Shown here piece after piece: positions 25,711 to 35,085 of a stretch of DNA of 64,000 nt (its first letter is position 1; each line of letters starts with the position of its first letter). The translations under genes and the position numbers were made by a program. The DNA comes from Bacteroidota bacterium (lineage in GTDB: Bacteria > Bacteroidota > Bacteroidia > 2-12-FULL-35-15), in the NCBI GenBank assembly GCA_947504725.1, contig CANNHN010000003.1, positions 24,945-88,944 of the forward strand, read 5' to 3'. The notes beneath the pieces were generated by a model. That model had not been told where the DNA came from. It worked only from the letters and a program-made list of their open reading frames with translations, and ran no database searches.

Positions 25711-26013
25711 TTATACGATTGCGAAAATATCGCTCTCTCTCATGATTAATAAATCTTTGCCTTCTACCTGAACTTCTGTTCCTGCATATTTACCGTACAA
25801 AACAGTGTCGCCAACTTTTACTTCTGGCTTGTTTCCTTTTTCATCTTTTTCGCTAACTGCAATTACAATTCCTCTTTGTGGTTTTTCTTTTGCAGTATCC
25901 GGAATAATAATTCCACTTGCCGTTTTTTCTTCTGCAGCAGCAGCCTCAACAACTACTCTGTTTTGTGTTCCTGCAACTGGCTTGATGTTTACTTTTGAAC
26001 TTGTCTTTGCCAT
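25711..26013 (-). CDS. groS: Co-chaperonin GroES
   Basis: The 10-kDa co-chaperonin forming the heptameric lid of GroEL. The sequence shows the GroES fold markers: [15 protein letters not shown], the mobile-loop region [42 protein letters not shown] and the C-terminal [14 protein letters not shown]. Length, 100 aa, is slightly longer than usual because of a short N-terminal extension (MAKTSSK). It is the first gene of the groS-groL pair. The upstream region (26014-26139) is AT-rich, with TTGG...TACAAT-like features but no clear TAnnTTTG box. Confidence 0.97.
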   Translation of the reverse strand: MAKTSSKVNIKPVAGTQNRVVVEAAAAEEKTASGIIIPDTAKEKPQRGIVIAVSEKDEKGNKPEVKVGDTVLYGKYAGTEVQVEGKDLLIMRESDIFAIV

Positions 26014-26139
26014 TTTGAATTCTATTTATTTGTTTAACTTATGTATTTTTTTTGCTTACCCACTATGGCAGATATTGTACCAATCGGAGAATAATGTATG
26101 ATTTGAGACAATTTTGCAGTCTTCCTCAGTTATATGAAA

Positions 26140-26178
26140 AAAAAATGTCAGAAGTGCTGATGAACTCTGACATTTTTT
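26140..26178 (-). terminator. Bidirectional-type terminator after secG
   Basis: TGTCAGA (26146-26152) pairs with TCTGACA (26166-26172), flanked by A and T runs that extend the stem. On the minus strand it ends in a U-run, 22 bp past the secG stop. Confidence 0.85.
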
Positions 26179-26199
26179 GAATGCTATTTTTAAAATCGA

Positions 26200-26568
26200 T
26201 TAGTTAGGCGTTGGAGTTCCTGAAGCAGGAGCTGGAGCAGGGCTTGGCGCTGCAGGTGTATTCGTTGGTTCAGCAGGAGCTGCTCCTTCTGAACTCATTC
26301 TTCGTGTTGTTGATTCTACACCCGTTCCTGTTGTTACTCCATCAGAAGTTTTTGTGAAAGAAGTTGAAATTACACTTAATACTAACAACGATGCTGCTAA
26401 TGTCCAAGTTGCTTTTTCTAAAAAATCACCTGTTTTACGAACACCCATCACTTGGTTAGATGAAGCGAATGAAGACGCTAGTCCACCGCCTTTTGAATTT
26501 TGTACTAAAACCACTAAGATTAATAGTATACAAACTACTATAATTAAAATTGAAATAAGTGAGCTCAT
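26200..26568 (-). CDS. secG: Preprotein translocase subunit SecG
   Basis: SecG is the small accessory subunit of the SecYEG protein-conducting channel. It shows two membrane helices (about residues 3-22 and 55-72) around the conserved loop [33 protein letters not shown], typical of SecG. The C-terminal 40 residues are an Ala/Pro/Ser/Thr-rich tail ([13 protein letters not shown]), common in this phylum and probably unstructured. Length, 122 aa. It starts 7 bp after the stop of the TPR gene and belongs to the transcript running from miaB. Confidence 0.93.
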   Translation of the reverse strand: MSSLISILIIVVCILLILVVLVQNSKGGGLASSFASSNQVMGVRKTGDFLEKATWTLAASLLVLSVISTSFTKTSDGVTTGTGVESTTRRMSSEGAAPAEPTNTPAAPSPAPAPASGTPTPN

Positions 26569-26574
26569 TGTAAA

Positions 26575-27621
26575 TTATTGCTTTTGTTGATTTATTAATT
26601 TTCTCAAATTTTTAATTTGGGATGCAAAGTAAAGTCTTTTTTCTGGATATTTCAAGCGTAAATTTTCATATGCCTTAATTGCTTTGGCATAATTCCCTTG
26701 TAAAACGTAAATTTTGGCCAAAGTTTCACTCACAAAGGTAATGTCCTCTGCTACACTTTGTTTCGCCATGTTTATTGGGCTGAAAAATTCAGTTTTTGGT
26801 CGATTTAACTTTGGCTCATCACGGATGAATTTATCGATTAATTCGAATGGACTTAATTGATTATCAGCATTTTCGGAGTCAATTTCTTCGTTTGATTCTT
26901 CTGAGATTGTAGTTCCGGTATTAATATGTTTAAGCCAATCGGTAAAGGAAAGCGAGTCGATGTTTATCTTTTCTTTTTCTTCTTTTATTTCCTCTGGAAT
27001 GTTAAGGACAAAATTAGACTCAATTGTCTCCGGTTTTTCTTCGTTAGGAACACTCAAAGGAGTAGATAAAATCTCAATTTCTACACTTGCATCTATTATT
27101 TCGTTCAAATAAGCGGTTTCTAATTGATCTCTAACTTCAAGAGTTTCATTTTCGTTCGAATCAATTCGTGTTTCTATTTTTTCTTCATCTAAATCTATTT
27201 CAATTTCTGGTACAACTGGTAATTCAACTATTGCTTCTTTTAATTCTGGAATGGCAATTTCATCAACAATCTTTGGTTCTATTTGTAGTTCTTGTACTTC
27301 TTCTTTAATTAGTTTAACAACTGCGATTTCAATTTTTTTATCTTCAATTGGAATAATAACTTCGGGAACTTTGATTGTTTCAACTTCTTGTTGCTTCGTA
27401 ATCAAACGATGTAATACTTTTCTGTCTGTTGCATAAGCAGCAGTAATACGCAACTGATTGTTGTAATGAATGCTATTGATGTTGTGTAAGCTCTTTGCAA
27501 AAAGCAAATGCGCAGTTTGGAAATAGGGAAAATTTTTCAGCAATTCACCAAGCAGCACACTGTCGTGTCCGGAAATTTTTTCTGGAGTTTCAAGGAATGA
27601 TATGAATTGTACTTTGTTCAT
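26575..27621 (-). CDS. TPR-type hypothetical protein with acidic middle region (348 aa)
   Basis: The N-terminal ~85 residues are helical (FISFLETPEKISG, FPYFQTAHLLFAKSLHNINSIHYNNQLRITAAYATDRKVLHRLI). A long Glu/Ile/Val-rich region follows (about 90-230), poor in complexity. The C-terminus (about 285-340, DITFVSETLAKIYVLQGNYAKAIKAYENLRLKYPEKRLYFASQI) is a tetratricopeptide-like pair. I recall proteins of this layout next to secG and lptE in Bacteroidota, with unknown role. No signal peptide is visible, so it is probably cytoplasmic. It lies between lptE and secG in one gene series. Confidence 0.82.
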   Translation of the reverse strand: MNKVQFISFLETPEKISGHDSVLLGELLKNFPYFQTAHLLFAKSLHNINSIHYNNQLRITAAYATDRKVLHRLITKQQEVETIKVPEVIIPIEDKKIEIAVVKLIKEEVQELQIEPKIVDEIAIPELKEAIVELPVVPEIEIDLDEEKIETRIDSNENETLEVRDQLETAYLNEIIDASVEIEILSTPLSVPNEEKPETIESNFVLNIPEEIKEEKEKINIDSLSFTDWLKHINTGTTISEESNEEIDSENADNQLSPFELIDKFIRDEPKLNRPKTEFFSPINMAKQSVAEDITFVSETLAKIYVLQGNYAKAIKAYENLRLKYPEKRLYFASQIKNLRKLINQQKQ

Positions 27622-27661
27622 TAATGTAACTCTACTTTGTTTTAGAATGCTAACACATCCT

Positions 27662-27700
27662 GCCCCCTCTCCACCCTGGAGAGGGGATTAAGGGGTGAGG
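27662..27700. repeat. Dispersed palindromic repeat family B, copy 2
   Basis: CCCCTCTCC (27664-27672) and GGAGAGGGG (27678-27686) form a perfect 9-bp stem with a 5-nt loop, followed by ATTAAGGGGTGAGG. The layout is as at 5812-5849. It lies between lptE and the TPR gene. Confidence 0.75.
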
Positions 27701-28231
27701 TTACCAATTATTTAACGCTCTGTTAAAAATATCTTGCACCAATTGCTCATTAATTTCTCTTGTTAATTGATCTTCAATTGAAGCAATGTTTTGATCGCTT
27801 GTGTAATCGGCATAACGAGAAAACGATTGTTCAAAATTTTTCTTCTCATCAAACATACAAGTATATTTTACATTTACAGTTATTGTTAATCTGTTTAATG
27901 CTGCTTGATCTGTACTTTGAATTGCAATTGGTCCGGTTGTATAATTAGAAACACTTCCTTCAAAACTCAAGTCTCCGCCTTTTTTTACTAATGATAATCG
28001 TGTTTGCGAACTTAATTTATCACGCAATGCTTCTGTGAAAGTTTGACTCAAAGTTGGAGGCGCTAATGAAGCATTGTTTTGAAAATATTGAACAGAAACC
28101 GTTTTTGCTTCTGGCGGAACGCTGCCTCCCGTAAATGAATAATGAATCTTGCAACTTGAAAAAAGTAGCAAGACACAAGACACAAGTATCAAGACAATTC
28201 TTGTTTTTAATATGTAATTCGATTTATCCAA
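27701..28231 (-). CDS. lptE: LptE-family LPS assembly lipoprotein
   Basis: A 176-residue lipoprotein: an N-terminal helix (IVLILVSCVLLLFSSC) with lipobox and cysteine at residue 27, then KIHYSFTGGSVPPEAKTVSVQYFQNNA and a core predicted as mixed alpha/beta, ending RALNNW. This matches the LptE-like family of Bacteroidota, thought to plug and support the LptD barrel that inserts lipopolysaccharide into the outer membrane. Its neighbours (sigma-54 activator upstream, secG downstream) match the arrangement I remember in this phylum. No lptD is present in the window. Confidence 0.85.
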   Translation of the reverse strand: MDKSNYILKTRIVLILVSCVLLLFSSCKIHYSFTGGSVPPEAKTVSVQYFQNNASLAPPTLSQTFTEALRDKLSSQTRLSLVKKGGDLSFEGSVSNYTTGPIAIQSTDQAALNRLTITVNVKYTCMFDEKKNFEQSFSRYADYTSDQNIASIEDQLTREINEQLVQDIFNRALNNW

Positions 28232-28260
28232 CTTTGAACTTTAAACTTTAAAACTTTGAT

Positions 28261-29487
28261 CTATTTTATGCCGTATTCATTAATCTTTCGATACAATGTT
28301 CTTTCCGAAATTCCCAATTCTTTTGCAGCATTTTTACGTTTGCCTTTGTGTTTTGTTAAGGCTTTTTTAATCATGTCTTCTTCAATTTCTTGAAGTGATA
28401 ATGATTCTTCTATTGCTTCTGTAACCGGAATTTGATTTTGGATGATTGGAGTAGTGTCGTTGTAACCCAATTGAATTGCAGTTTCAGGTGTTCCTACATC
28501 TTGAAATAATTTTTTAATCAACTGCGCATTCTCGGGTGGAAAATCTTGATTCAATTGATTGTCGTTTTCGATTAAATCAACAACTATTTTTTTTAAATCC
28601 ATCATTTCCTTTTTCATATCGAATAATACTTTGTACAAAATATCACGTTCGCTAAAATCATTTCCTGCTGTTGAAGTGCTAGCTAATACTGGAAGTTGAG
28701 AGGTTTGATGGATTGGTAAATATTTTATCATCGTATCGGATGTGATATCACGATTTTTTTCAATTACTGAAATTTGTTCCGTGATATTTTTTAACTGACG
28801 AATGTTTCCTTGCCAATAATAATTCGTTAAAATTTGCTCAGCAGATGCATCTAACTTTATAGTCGGCATTCTATATTTTGCTGAAAAATCAGAGGCAAAT
28901 TTTCTAAATAATAAATGAATGTCTTGTCTGCGCTCACGTAACGGAGGAACTATAATTGGAACAGTATTTAATCGGTAATATAAATCCTCTCTGAACTTTC
29001 CTTTTTCAATAGCTTGCTGAACATTTACATTTGTTGCAGCAACTACACGAACATCTGTTTTTAAAACTTTTGATGAACCAACTTTAATAAATTCTCCGCT
29101 TTCTAAAACTCGCAATAAACGAGCTTGAGTAGCAATCGGCATTTCAGCAACTTCATCTAAAAAAATTGTTCCGCCATTCGCCACTTCAAAATATCCTTTA
29201 CGCGCTTCATGTGCTCCGGTGAAAGATCCTTTTTCGTGACCGAATAATTCAGAATCAATTGTTCCCTCAGGAATCGCTCCGCAGTTTACTGCAATATATT
29301 GTCCGTGTTTACGAGCACTTAATGCATGAATAATTTGAGGAAAAACTTCTTTCCCTGTTCCACTTTCTCCAGTAATTAAAACTGTTAAATCGGTTGGCGA
29401 GACTTGCATTGCAATATCGATTGCTCTATCCAAAAGTGCTGAGCTACCAATGATTCCAAATCTATTTTTTATTTCTTGTACTGTCAT
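28261..29487 (-). CDS. Sigma-54-dependent transcriptional activator without receiver domain
   Basis: An AAA+ enhancer-binding protein of 408 aa. The Walker A GESGTGKE (residues 40-47) lies near the N-terminus, so no receiver or sensor domain precedes it. The sigma-54 loop reads GSFTGA (87-92; the commonest form is GAFTGA), followed by GYFEVANGGTIFLDEVAEMP and LRVLESGEFIKVGS. The C-terminus (EEDMIKKALTKHKGKRKNAAKELGISERTLYRKINEYGIK) is a Fis-type helix-turn-helix. A Gln/Asn-rich linker with a helical stretch precedes it. It starts 1 bp after the miaB stop. Lack of an input domain suggests control by expression level or a partner. Targets unknown. Confidence 0.93.
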   Translation of the reverse strand: MTVQEIKNRFGIIGSSALLDRAIDIAMQVSPTDLTVLITGESGTGKEVFPQIIHALSARKHGQYIAVNCGAIPEGTIDSELFGHEKGSFTGAHEARKGYFEVANGGTIFLDEVAEMPIATQARLLRVLESGEFIKVGSSKVLKTDVRVVAATNVNVQQAIEKGKFREDLYYRLNTVPIIVPPLRERRQDIHLLFRKFASDFSAKYRMPTIKLDASAEQILTNYYWQGNIRQLKNITEQISVIEKNRDITSDTMIKYLPIHQTSQLPVLASTSTAGNDFSERDILYKVLFDMKKEMMDLKKIVVDLIENDNQLNQDFPPENAQLIKKLFQDVGTPETAIQLGYNDTTPIIQNQIPVTEAIEESLSLQEIEEDMIKKALTKHKGKRKNAAKELGISERTLYRKINEYGIK

Positions 29488-29488
29488 T

Positions 29489-30919
29489 TTAAATTGCTTT
29501 ACCGATCAACGTTCCACCTGTACAATTATCTGCCAACACATTTACATAATCTCCTTTTTTATAATTTTCTTTCGGAAAAACTACAACACAATTCTGTGAA
29601 TTTCTTCCAAACAATTCTTCTTTCGATTTTTTAGATGTGCCTTCAACCAAAACTCTATGCACTTTCCCAACTCCCGCTTTTGTGCGAAATGCTGAATGTT
29701 TTAATTGCAATTCAACAATCTCAGCTAATCTTCTGCTTTTTACTTCTGCTGTCACATCATCTGGATATTTTCTTTCAGCCAATGTTTTTGGACGCTCACT
29801 ATACGCAAACATGTAGCCAAAATCATATTTGACAGCTTCCATTAACGATAAAGTATCCTGGTGTTCTTCTTCTGTTTCTGAACAAAATCCTGAAATAATA
29901 TCCATGGAAATACCTGCATCTGGAATAATTTTACGGATAGAATCTATTCGACCCAAATACCATTCACGAGTATAACCGCGGTTCATCATTTCTAAAATTC
30001 TAGTATTCCCAGATTGAACTGGTAAGTGGATATAACTGCAGATATTATCGTGTTTCGCAATCGTATACAACACTTCATCATTCATGTCTTTTGGATGCGA
30101 TGTGCTGAAACGAACTCGTAAATCAGGATTTACCAATGCAACTTTTTCAAGCAATTGCGAAAATGTAGTTGCGTTTTTTAATTCTACTTCCGAAATATTT
30201 TCTTTCTTCAATCCTCCACCAGTCCACAAATAAGAATCAACATTTTGTCCCAGCAAAGTCACTTCTCTATATCCTTCATTGAATAAATCCTGAGCTTCTT
30301 TTACAATTGTTTCTGGGTCTCGACTTCTTTCTCTTCCGCGTGTAAAAGGCACAACGCAAAATGCACACATGTTGTCGCAGCCGCGTGTAATGCTTATGAA
30401 TGCAGTAACTCCGTTTGAACCTAATCGAACGGGAGCAATGTCAGCATACGTTTCTTCTTTCGATAAAAGCACATTTACTGCTTTTTGCCCCGTCTCCGCA
30501 ATTTCAATCAGTTCAGGCAAGCTACGGTAGGCATCCGGACCAACAACTATATCCACCAATTTCTCTTCTTCCAACAATTGTGATTTTAATCTTTCCGCCA
30601 TACAGCCCAATACACCCACAATTAAATCCGGATTCGTTTTTTTTGCTTTTTTATATTCAGTCAAACGTTTTCTAACTCTTTGCTCAGCTCCTTCACGGAT
30701 AGCACAGGTGTTTACGAAGATTACATCCGCTTCGTTGAAGTCGGTTGTGGTTGTAAATCCTTTATCTTTTAAAATCGATGCTACAATTTCGCTATCTGAA
30801 AAATTCATTGCACAGCCATAACTTTCCAAAAACAGTTTTTTACCGTTTGGAACAGCAGGTGTTTCCAACATCAATGCTTCACCTTGTTTGCTCTCGTCAA
30901 TTACTTTATTCTCGCTCAT
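29489..30919 (-). CDS. miaB: tRNA-2-methylthio-N6-dimethylallyladenosine synthase MiaB
   Basis: A radical-SAM methylthiotransferase that converts i6A37 to ms2i6A37 in tRNAs reading U-starting codons. The N-terminal UPF0004 domain supplies three iron-sulfur cysteines ([25 protein letters not shown]). The radical-SAM CxxxCxxC motif is [22 protein letters not shown] domain ends the protein ([21 protein letters not shown] ... [16 protein letters not shown]). I place the start at ATG 30919 (476 aa): an in-frame upstream ATG at 30967 would lie at or before the promoter's -33 element. First gene of a series through to secG. Confidence 0.95.
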   Translation of the reverse strand: MSENKVIDESKQGEALMLETPAVPNGKKLFLESYGCAMNFSDSEIVASILKDKGFTTTTDFNEADVIFVNTCAIREGAEQRVRKRLTEYKKAKKTNPDLIVGVLGCMAERLKSQLLEEEKLVDIVVGPDAYRSLPELIEIAETGQKAVNVLLSKEETYADIAPVRLGSNGVTAFISITRGCDNMCAFCVVPFTRGRERSRDPETIVKEAQDLFNEGYREVTLLGQNVDSYLWTGGGLKKENISEVELKNATTFSQLLEKVALVNPDLRVRFSTSHPKDMNDEVLYTIAKHDNICSYIHLPVQSGNTRILEMMNRGYTREWYLGRIDSIRKIIPDAGISMDIISGFCSETEEEHQDTLSLMEAVKYDFGYMFAYSERPKTLAERKYPDDVTAEVKSRRLAEIVELQLKHSAFRTKAGVGKVHRVLVEGTSKKSKEELFGRNSQNCVVVFPKENYKKGDYVNVLADNCTGGTLIGKAI

Positions 30920-30938
30920 TTTATTTTTTAATGGAATG

Positions 30939-30969
30939 CAAAGATAATTAAAATAAATGGGTGACAAAA
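30939..30969 (-). promoter_or_regulatory. Promoter of miaB (TTTTG ... TATCTTTG)
   Basis: On the minus strand TATCTTTG (30939-30946) matches the Bacteroidota -7 consensus TAnnTTTG exactly. TTG (30965-30967, within TTTTG) lies 18 nt upstream as the -33 element. Transcription would begin about a dozen bases before the ATG at 30919. Confidence 0.78.
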
Positions 30970-31008
30970 TGGCGCATTTCGAATAATTTCACAAAAAAAT
31001 AAAAAATT

Positions 31009-31033
31009 TATATATATATATTTATATATATAT
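31009..31033. repeat. TA-rich simple repeat between miaB and topA
   Basis: TATATATATA, then TTTATATATATATATG, in the 240-bp divergent intergenic region. Probably an easily melted segment; it is otherwise featureless and I see no clear topA promoter. Confidence 0.5.
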
Positions 31034-31160
31034 GTTTTGACAAAAGCAAATTTTATTTGCAAAAATCGTTTTTGATTTGTTTTCTTTGCAACGAATTTTG
31101 AGAAAATGGCGTCTCAACGATAATTCATTTTCATTAAACCAAAAACTAATTAGCTAGCGT

Positions 31161-33644
31161 ATGAGCAAAAATTTAGTGATAGTGGAGTCCCCTGCAAAGG
31201 CAAAAACAATTGAAGGATTTTTAGGAGAAGGATTTACGGTTAAGTCGAGTTATGGCCACGTTCGTGACCTTGCAAAAAAGGGATTTGGTGTTGATATCGA
31301 AAACAATTTTACTCCTAATTATGAAGTATCTCCCGATAAATCAAAAGTAGTTAACGAGCTAAAAGCATTAGCAAAAAAAGCAGAAGTGGTTTGGTTAGCA
31401 ACGGATGAGGATCGTGAAGGAGAAGCTATTTCATGGCATTTATTCGAAGCTCTTAACCTTTCTGAGAAAAGTACAAAACGTATTGTTTTTCACGAAATCA
31501 CTAAACCAGCTATTCAAAATGCTATCGCAAACCCGCGTACAATAGATAAACATTTAGTGGATGCTCAACAGGCTCGTAGAATTTTAGACAGATTGGTTGG
31601 ATTTGAATTGTCTCCGATTTTATGGAAAAAAGTTCGTCCATCATTGTCGGCTGGACGTGTTCAGTCGGTTACAGTTCGTTTGATTGTCGAACGTGAACGT
31701 GAAATTGTTGCTTTTAAAAGTACTTCTTCCTATAAAGTAACAGCAAATTTTATCGCAGGTAATGCGAGCGTAAAAGCAGAACTTTCTACAAAATTTAAAT
31801 CCTTGGATGAAGCACGCGCATTTTTGAAAAAATGTGAAAATGCTGATTTTACTATCGATAGCTTAGAAACAAAACCAACTAAAAAATCTCCATCTGCTCC
31901 GTTTACAACATCAACCTTACAACAAGAGGCAAGTCGTAAATTAGGTTTCTCTGTTGCGCAAACAATGGTTGTTGCACAACGATTATACGAAAGTGGAAAG
32001 ATTACCTACATGAGAACTGATTCTGTGAATCTTTCTGGAACTGCTATTGATCAAGCGAAAGCAGCTATTACAGGAAATTACGGAGAAAAATATTTAAACA
32101 TACGTCAATACAAAACAAAATCAAAAGGTGCACAAGAAGCTCACGAGGCTATCCGTCCAACCTATATTGAAAAACAAACCGTTGATGGTGATGCAGGTGA
32201 AAAACGCTTGTACGATTTAATCTGGAAGCGTACCATTTCATCTCAAATGAGTGATGCTGAATTGGAAAAAACAACAGTTGTAATAACTGCATCTGGAACA
32301 ACTGAAAAATTTGTTGTGCAAGGTGAAGTGTTGAAATTTGATGGTTTCTTGAAGGTGTATTTGGAGGGAACTGATGATGAAGACGAAGAAAACAAAGAAG
32401 GAATGTTGCCTCCAATGAAAGTAGGAGAACAATTAAAAATGAATGAAATTATTGCGATGGAACGCTACACGCACCATCCTGCAAGATATACAGAGGCGAG
32501 TTTAGTTAAGAAATTAGAAGAACTAGGAATCGGTCGTCCATCTACATACGCGCCAACAATCTCTACTGTTCAAAAGCGCGAATACGTAGTGAAAGAGGAT
32601 AGAGAAGGAGTGCAACGTAACTTCAATGTGTTGATTTTAAAAGATCAAAAAATTAATGATGAAGTTCGAACTGAAGGAACTGGTGCAGAAAAATCTAAAC
32701 TATTTCCTACAGATATTGGAATGGTTGTGAATGATTTTTTATTTAAGGAATTTCCTCAAATCATGGATTACAACTTTACTGCGAAAGTAGAAGAGGAGTT
32801 TGATGAGATTGCGGAAGGAAAAATTTTGTGGACAAAAATGTTGGCTGATTTCTACAAGCCTTTTCATAAAAATGTGGTTGACACTTCTGAAAATTCGGAG
32901 CGTGCATCAGGTGAACGTTTGCTTGGTGTGGATCCTGTTTCTGGAAAAAATTTATATGTTCGTATCGGTCGCTTTGGCCCAATGGCACAGCTTGGTGAAG
33001 GGAATGATGAAAATAATAAACCGAAATTTTCGAGTTTACGTAAAGACCAACGTCTAGATACAATTACATTTCAAGAAGCATTGGATTTATTTAAACTTCC
33101 TCGTGTTTCAGGTATGTTTGAAGACAAAGAAATGGTAGTTGCTGTTGGTCGTTTTGGTCCATATGTGCGTCACAATAGTTTGTTTATCTCATTGAAAAAA
33201 GAAGATGACCCAATGACTGTTTCTTCTGAACGATGCGTGGAGTTGATACTTGCAAAACGTCAAGCAGAAATTGATAAATACATTAAAGTTTTTGAAGAGC
33301 GTCCAGATGTTCAAGTATTAAACGGACGCTGGGGGCCATATTTGGTGATTGATGGAAACAATTTCAAATTACCAAAAGGAACAGATGCACCAGCTTTAAC
33401 TTTACAAGAATGTTTGGATATTGCTGCAGATCCTAAAAATGCAAGCAAAGGTAGTCGTTTCAAGAAAAAATTTGAAAAGAAACCATTTAAGCAAGCTGCT
33501 GCTAAGAAAGCTACACCAAAGAAAAAAGCTGTCAAAAAAGTATCTAGTGTTGCGGGTGGGGCTCCTAAGAAAGCGGCTGTGAAAAAATCAGCCACTAAAA
33601 AGGCAGTTAAGAAAGTTGCTAAAAAAGCAGTTGCAAAAAAATAA
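31161..33644 (+). CDS. topA: DNA topoisomerase I
   Basis: A type IA topoisomerase that relaxes negative supercoils. The Toprim domain begins LVIVESPAKAKTIEGFLG and includes WLATDEDREGEAISWHL. The catalytic tyrosine is Y283 in ITYMRTDSVNLS, and the GRPSTYAPTI block follows. The C-terminal region has topoisomerase C-terminal repeats (GRFGPMAQLG, GRFGPYVRHN, GRWGPYLVID) instead of Cys4 zinc fingers. The last ~45 residues are a Lys/Ala-rich basic tail, probably for DNA binding. Length, 827 aa. It diverges from miaB, and the arginase-fold gene and T9SS genes follow on the same strand. Confidence 0.97.
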   Translation: MSKNLVIVESPAKAKTIEGFLGEGFTVKSSYGHVRDLAKKGFGVDIENNFTPNYEVSPDKSKVVNELKALAKKAEVVWLATDEDREGEAISWHLFEALNLSEKSTKRIVFHEITKPAIQNAIANPRTIDKHLVDAQQARRILDRLVGFELSPILWKKVRPSLSAGRVQSVTVRLIVEREREIVAFKSTSSYKVTANFIAGNASVKAELSTKFKSLDEARAFLKKCENADFTIDSLETKPTKKSPSAPFTTSTLQQEASRKLGFSVAQTMVVAQRLYESGKITYMRTDSVNLSGTAIDQAKAAITGNYGEKYLNIRQYKTKSKGAQEAHEAIRPTYIEKQTVDGDAGEKRLYDLIWKRTISSQMSDAELEKTTVVITASGTTEKFVVQGEVLKFDGFLKVYLEGTDDEDEENKEGMLPPMKVGEQLKMNEIIAMERYTHHPARYTEASLVKKLEELGIGRPSTYAPTISTVQKREYVVKEDREGVQRNFNVLILKDQKINDEVRTEGTGAEKSKLFPTDIGMVVNDFLFKEFPQIMDYNFTAKVEEEFDEIAEGKILWTKMLADFYKPFHKNVVDTSENSERASGERLLGVDPVSGKNLYVRIGRFGPMAQLGEGNDENNKPKFSSLRKDQRLDTITFQEALDLFKLPRVSGMFEDKEMVVAVGRFGPYVRHNSLFISLKKEDDPMTVSSERCVELILAKRQAEIDKYIKVFEERPDVQVLNGRWGPYLVIDGNNFKLPKGTDAPALTLQECLDIAADPKNASKGSRFKKKFEKKPFKQAAAKKATPKKKAVKKVSSVAGGAPKKAAVKKSATKKAVKKVAKKAVAKK

Positions 33645-33785
33645 TTTTGTTTCAATTGTAACTTTTTCAGTTAATGGAGTTATAGATGAAAACACTTATT
33701 ATTTTTGATGCAGAAGGCAACCAAAATAATTTTTGTCGTCATTACTTCAAAGCTGGTATTTGAATAATTATTCGATATTTGTACG

Positions 33786-34955
33786 ATGCAAGAATTTTTT
33801 ACACCAATTGATCTAAGTCAATTTAACGGAGCAAATAAGTATCCAGCAACTTCTTACGGAAAGCTTATTAATTCATATTTGAAAGGCGGAGATTTCCCTA
33901 GTTTAGAAAATATTCAGTTAGCAATTGTTGGAGTTGAAGAAGATCGAAAATCACTGAATAATGAAGGTTGTGGCCTTGCACCTGATTATGTTCGGGATAA
34001 CCTTTATAAACTTTTTCAAGGGAATTATAACATAAAAATTGCTGATTTAGGCAACATCAAAAAAGGAAGCACCATTGATGATAGTTATTTTGCAGTAACA
34101 GATGTTTTATCACAGCTCCTTAAAAAAAATATCATTCCAATTGTGATTGGAGGCTCTCAAGATTTAACTTTTTGTAATTATTTGGCCTATCAAAAAATGG
34201 AGCAAACGATTAATATCGTTGCAGTTGATTCATCATTTGATATAGGAGATGGAGAGAAAAAACTAGATTCTCAAAGTTATTTAAGTAAAATTATTTTACA
34301 CAAACCAAACATCCTTTTCAATTTCAGTAATGTTGGTTATCAATCTTATTTTGTAGATCAAAATTCTGTTGAGTTGATGGATAAATTGTTTTTTGATACC
34401 CATCGATTAGGAAAGATTAGAAAAAACATGGAAAGTGTTGAACCAATCGTTCGAAATGCAGATTTAGTAAGTTTTGATGTTTCTGCTATCCGTCAAAGTG
34501 ATGCTCCTGGAAACGGAAATGCTTCGCCCAATGGATTTTACGGGGAAGAAGCTTGTCAAATTACGCGTTATGCTGGAATGAGTGACAAGCTTACATCTAT
34601 CGGTTTTTATGAAATCAACCCTGCTTTTGATGCCAATAAGCAAACGGTACATTTAGTTGCTCAAATGATTTGGTATTTCATCGATGGATTCTATAGTCGT
34701 AAACAAGATTATCCAATTGTAGATAAATCAGAATATACGAAATACCGTGTATCCATTAAGGATCATGAGCATGAAATTATTTTTTATAAAAGTAATAAGA
34801 GTGATAGATGGTGGATGGATGTGCCTTATCCAATAAATCATCAAATAAAATTTGAACGTCATCATATGGTTCCATGCTCCTACAGCGATTATGAAACGGC
34901 ATGTAATGATGAATTACCTGATAATTGGTGGCAGACCTACCAAAAATTGGGGTAA
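33786..34955 (+). CDS. Arginase/formimidoylglutamase-fold protein with degenerate metal site
   Basis: A 389-residue protein of the ureohydrolase (arginase, agmatinase, formimidoylglutamase) fold. The expected metal-binding blocks can be located but are altered: GGDHS is GGSQD (residues 122-126), DAHxD is DSSFD (148-152), and SxDxDxxDP is SFDVSAIRQSDAP (229-241). Of six canonical ligands, about three (first His, the middle His, second Asp of the last block) are replaced, so hydrolysis of the usual kind is doubtful. From memory, proteins with these same changes are common in Bacteroidota and often annotated formimidoylglutamase. It lies between topA and the T9SS genes, where such genes often occur. 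A structural or ligand-binding role is possible. Confidence 0.82.
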   Translation: MQEFFTPIDLSQFNGANKYPATSYGKLINSYLKGGDFPSLENIQLAIVGVEEDRKSLNNEGCGLAPDYVRDNLYKLFQGNYNIKIADLGNIKKGSTIDDSYFAVTDVLSQLLKKNIIPIVIGGSQDLTFCNYLAYQKMEQTINIVAVDSSFDIGDGEKKLDSQSYLSKIILHKPNILFNFSNVGYQSYFVDQNSVELMDKLFFDTHRLGKIRKNMESVEPIVRNADLVSFDVSAIRQSDAPGNGNASPNGFYGEEACQITRYAGMSDKLTSIGFYEINPAFDANKQTVHLVAQMIWYFIDGFYSRKQDYPIVDKSEYTKYRVSIKDHEHEIIFYKSNKSDRWWMDVPYPINHQIKFERHHMVPCSYSDYETACNDELPDNWWQTYQKLG

Positions 34956-35085
34956 TCTTGACAAAATGTTGACTCAATCAACAATAAAATGTTTAAAAAG
35001 TTTGTTTTTATTAAACTAATACCTAATTTAGCGACCTAACTTTAATAAAAACAGCAGAAACACTGTTTAATTTAAAAAGTAAAAA

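Noticed and set aside
26014..26139. Possible CIRCE or heat-shock operator upstream of groS
   Set aside because: No TTAGCACTC-N9-GAGTGCTAA inverted repeat is present.
33686..33763. 26-codon frame MKTLIIFDAEGNQNNF... between topA and the arginase-fold gene
   Set aside because: Too short, no special codons, no hairpin or terminator after it; likely chance.
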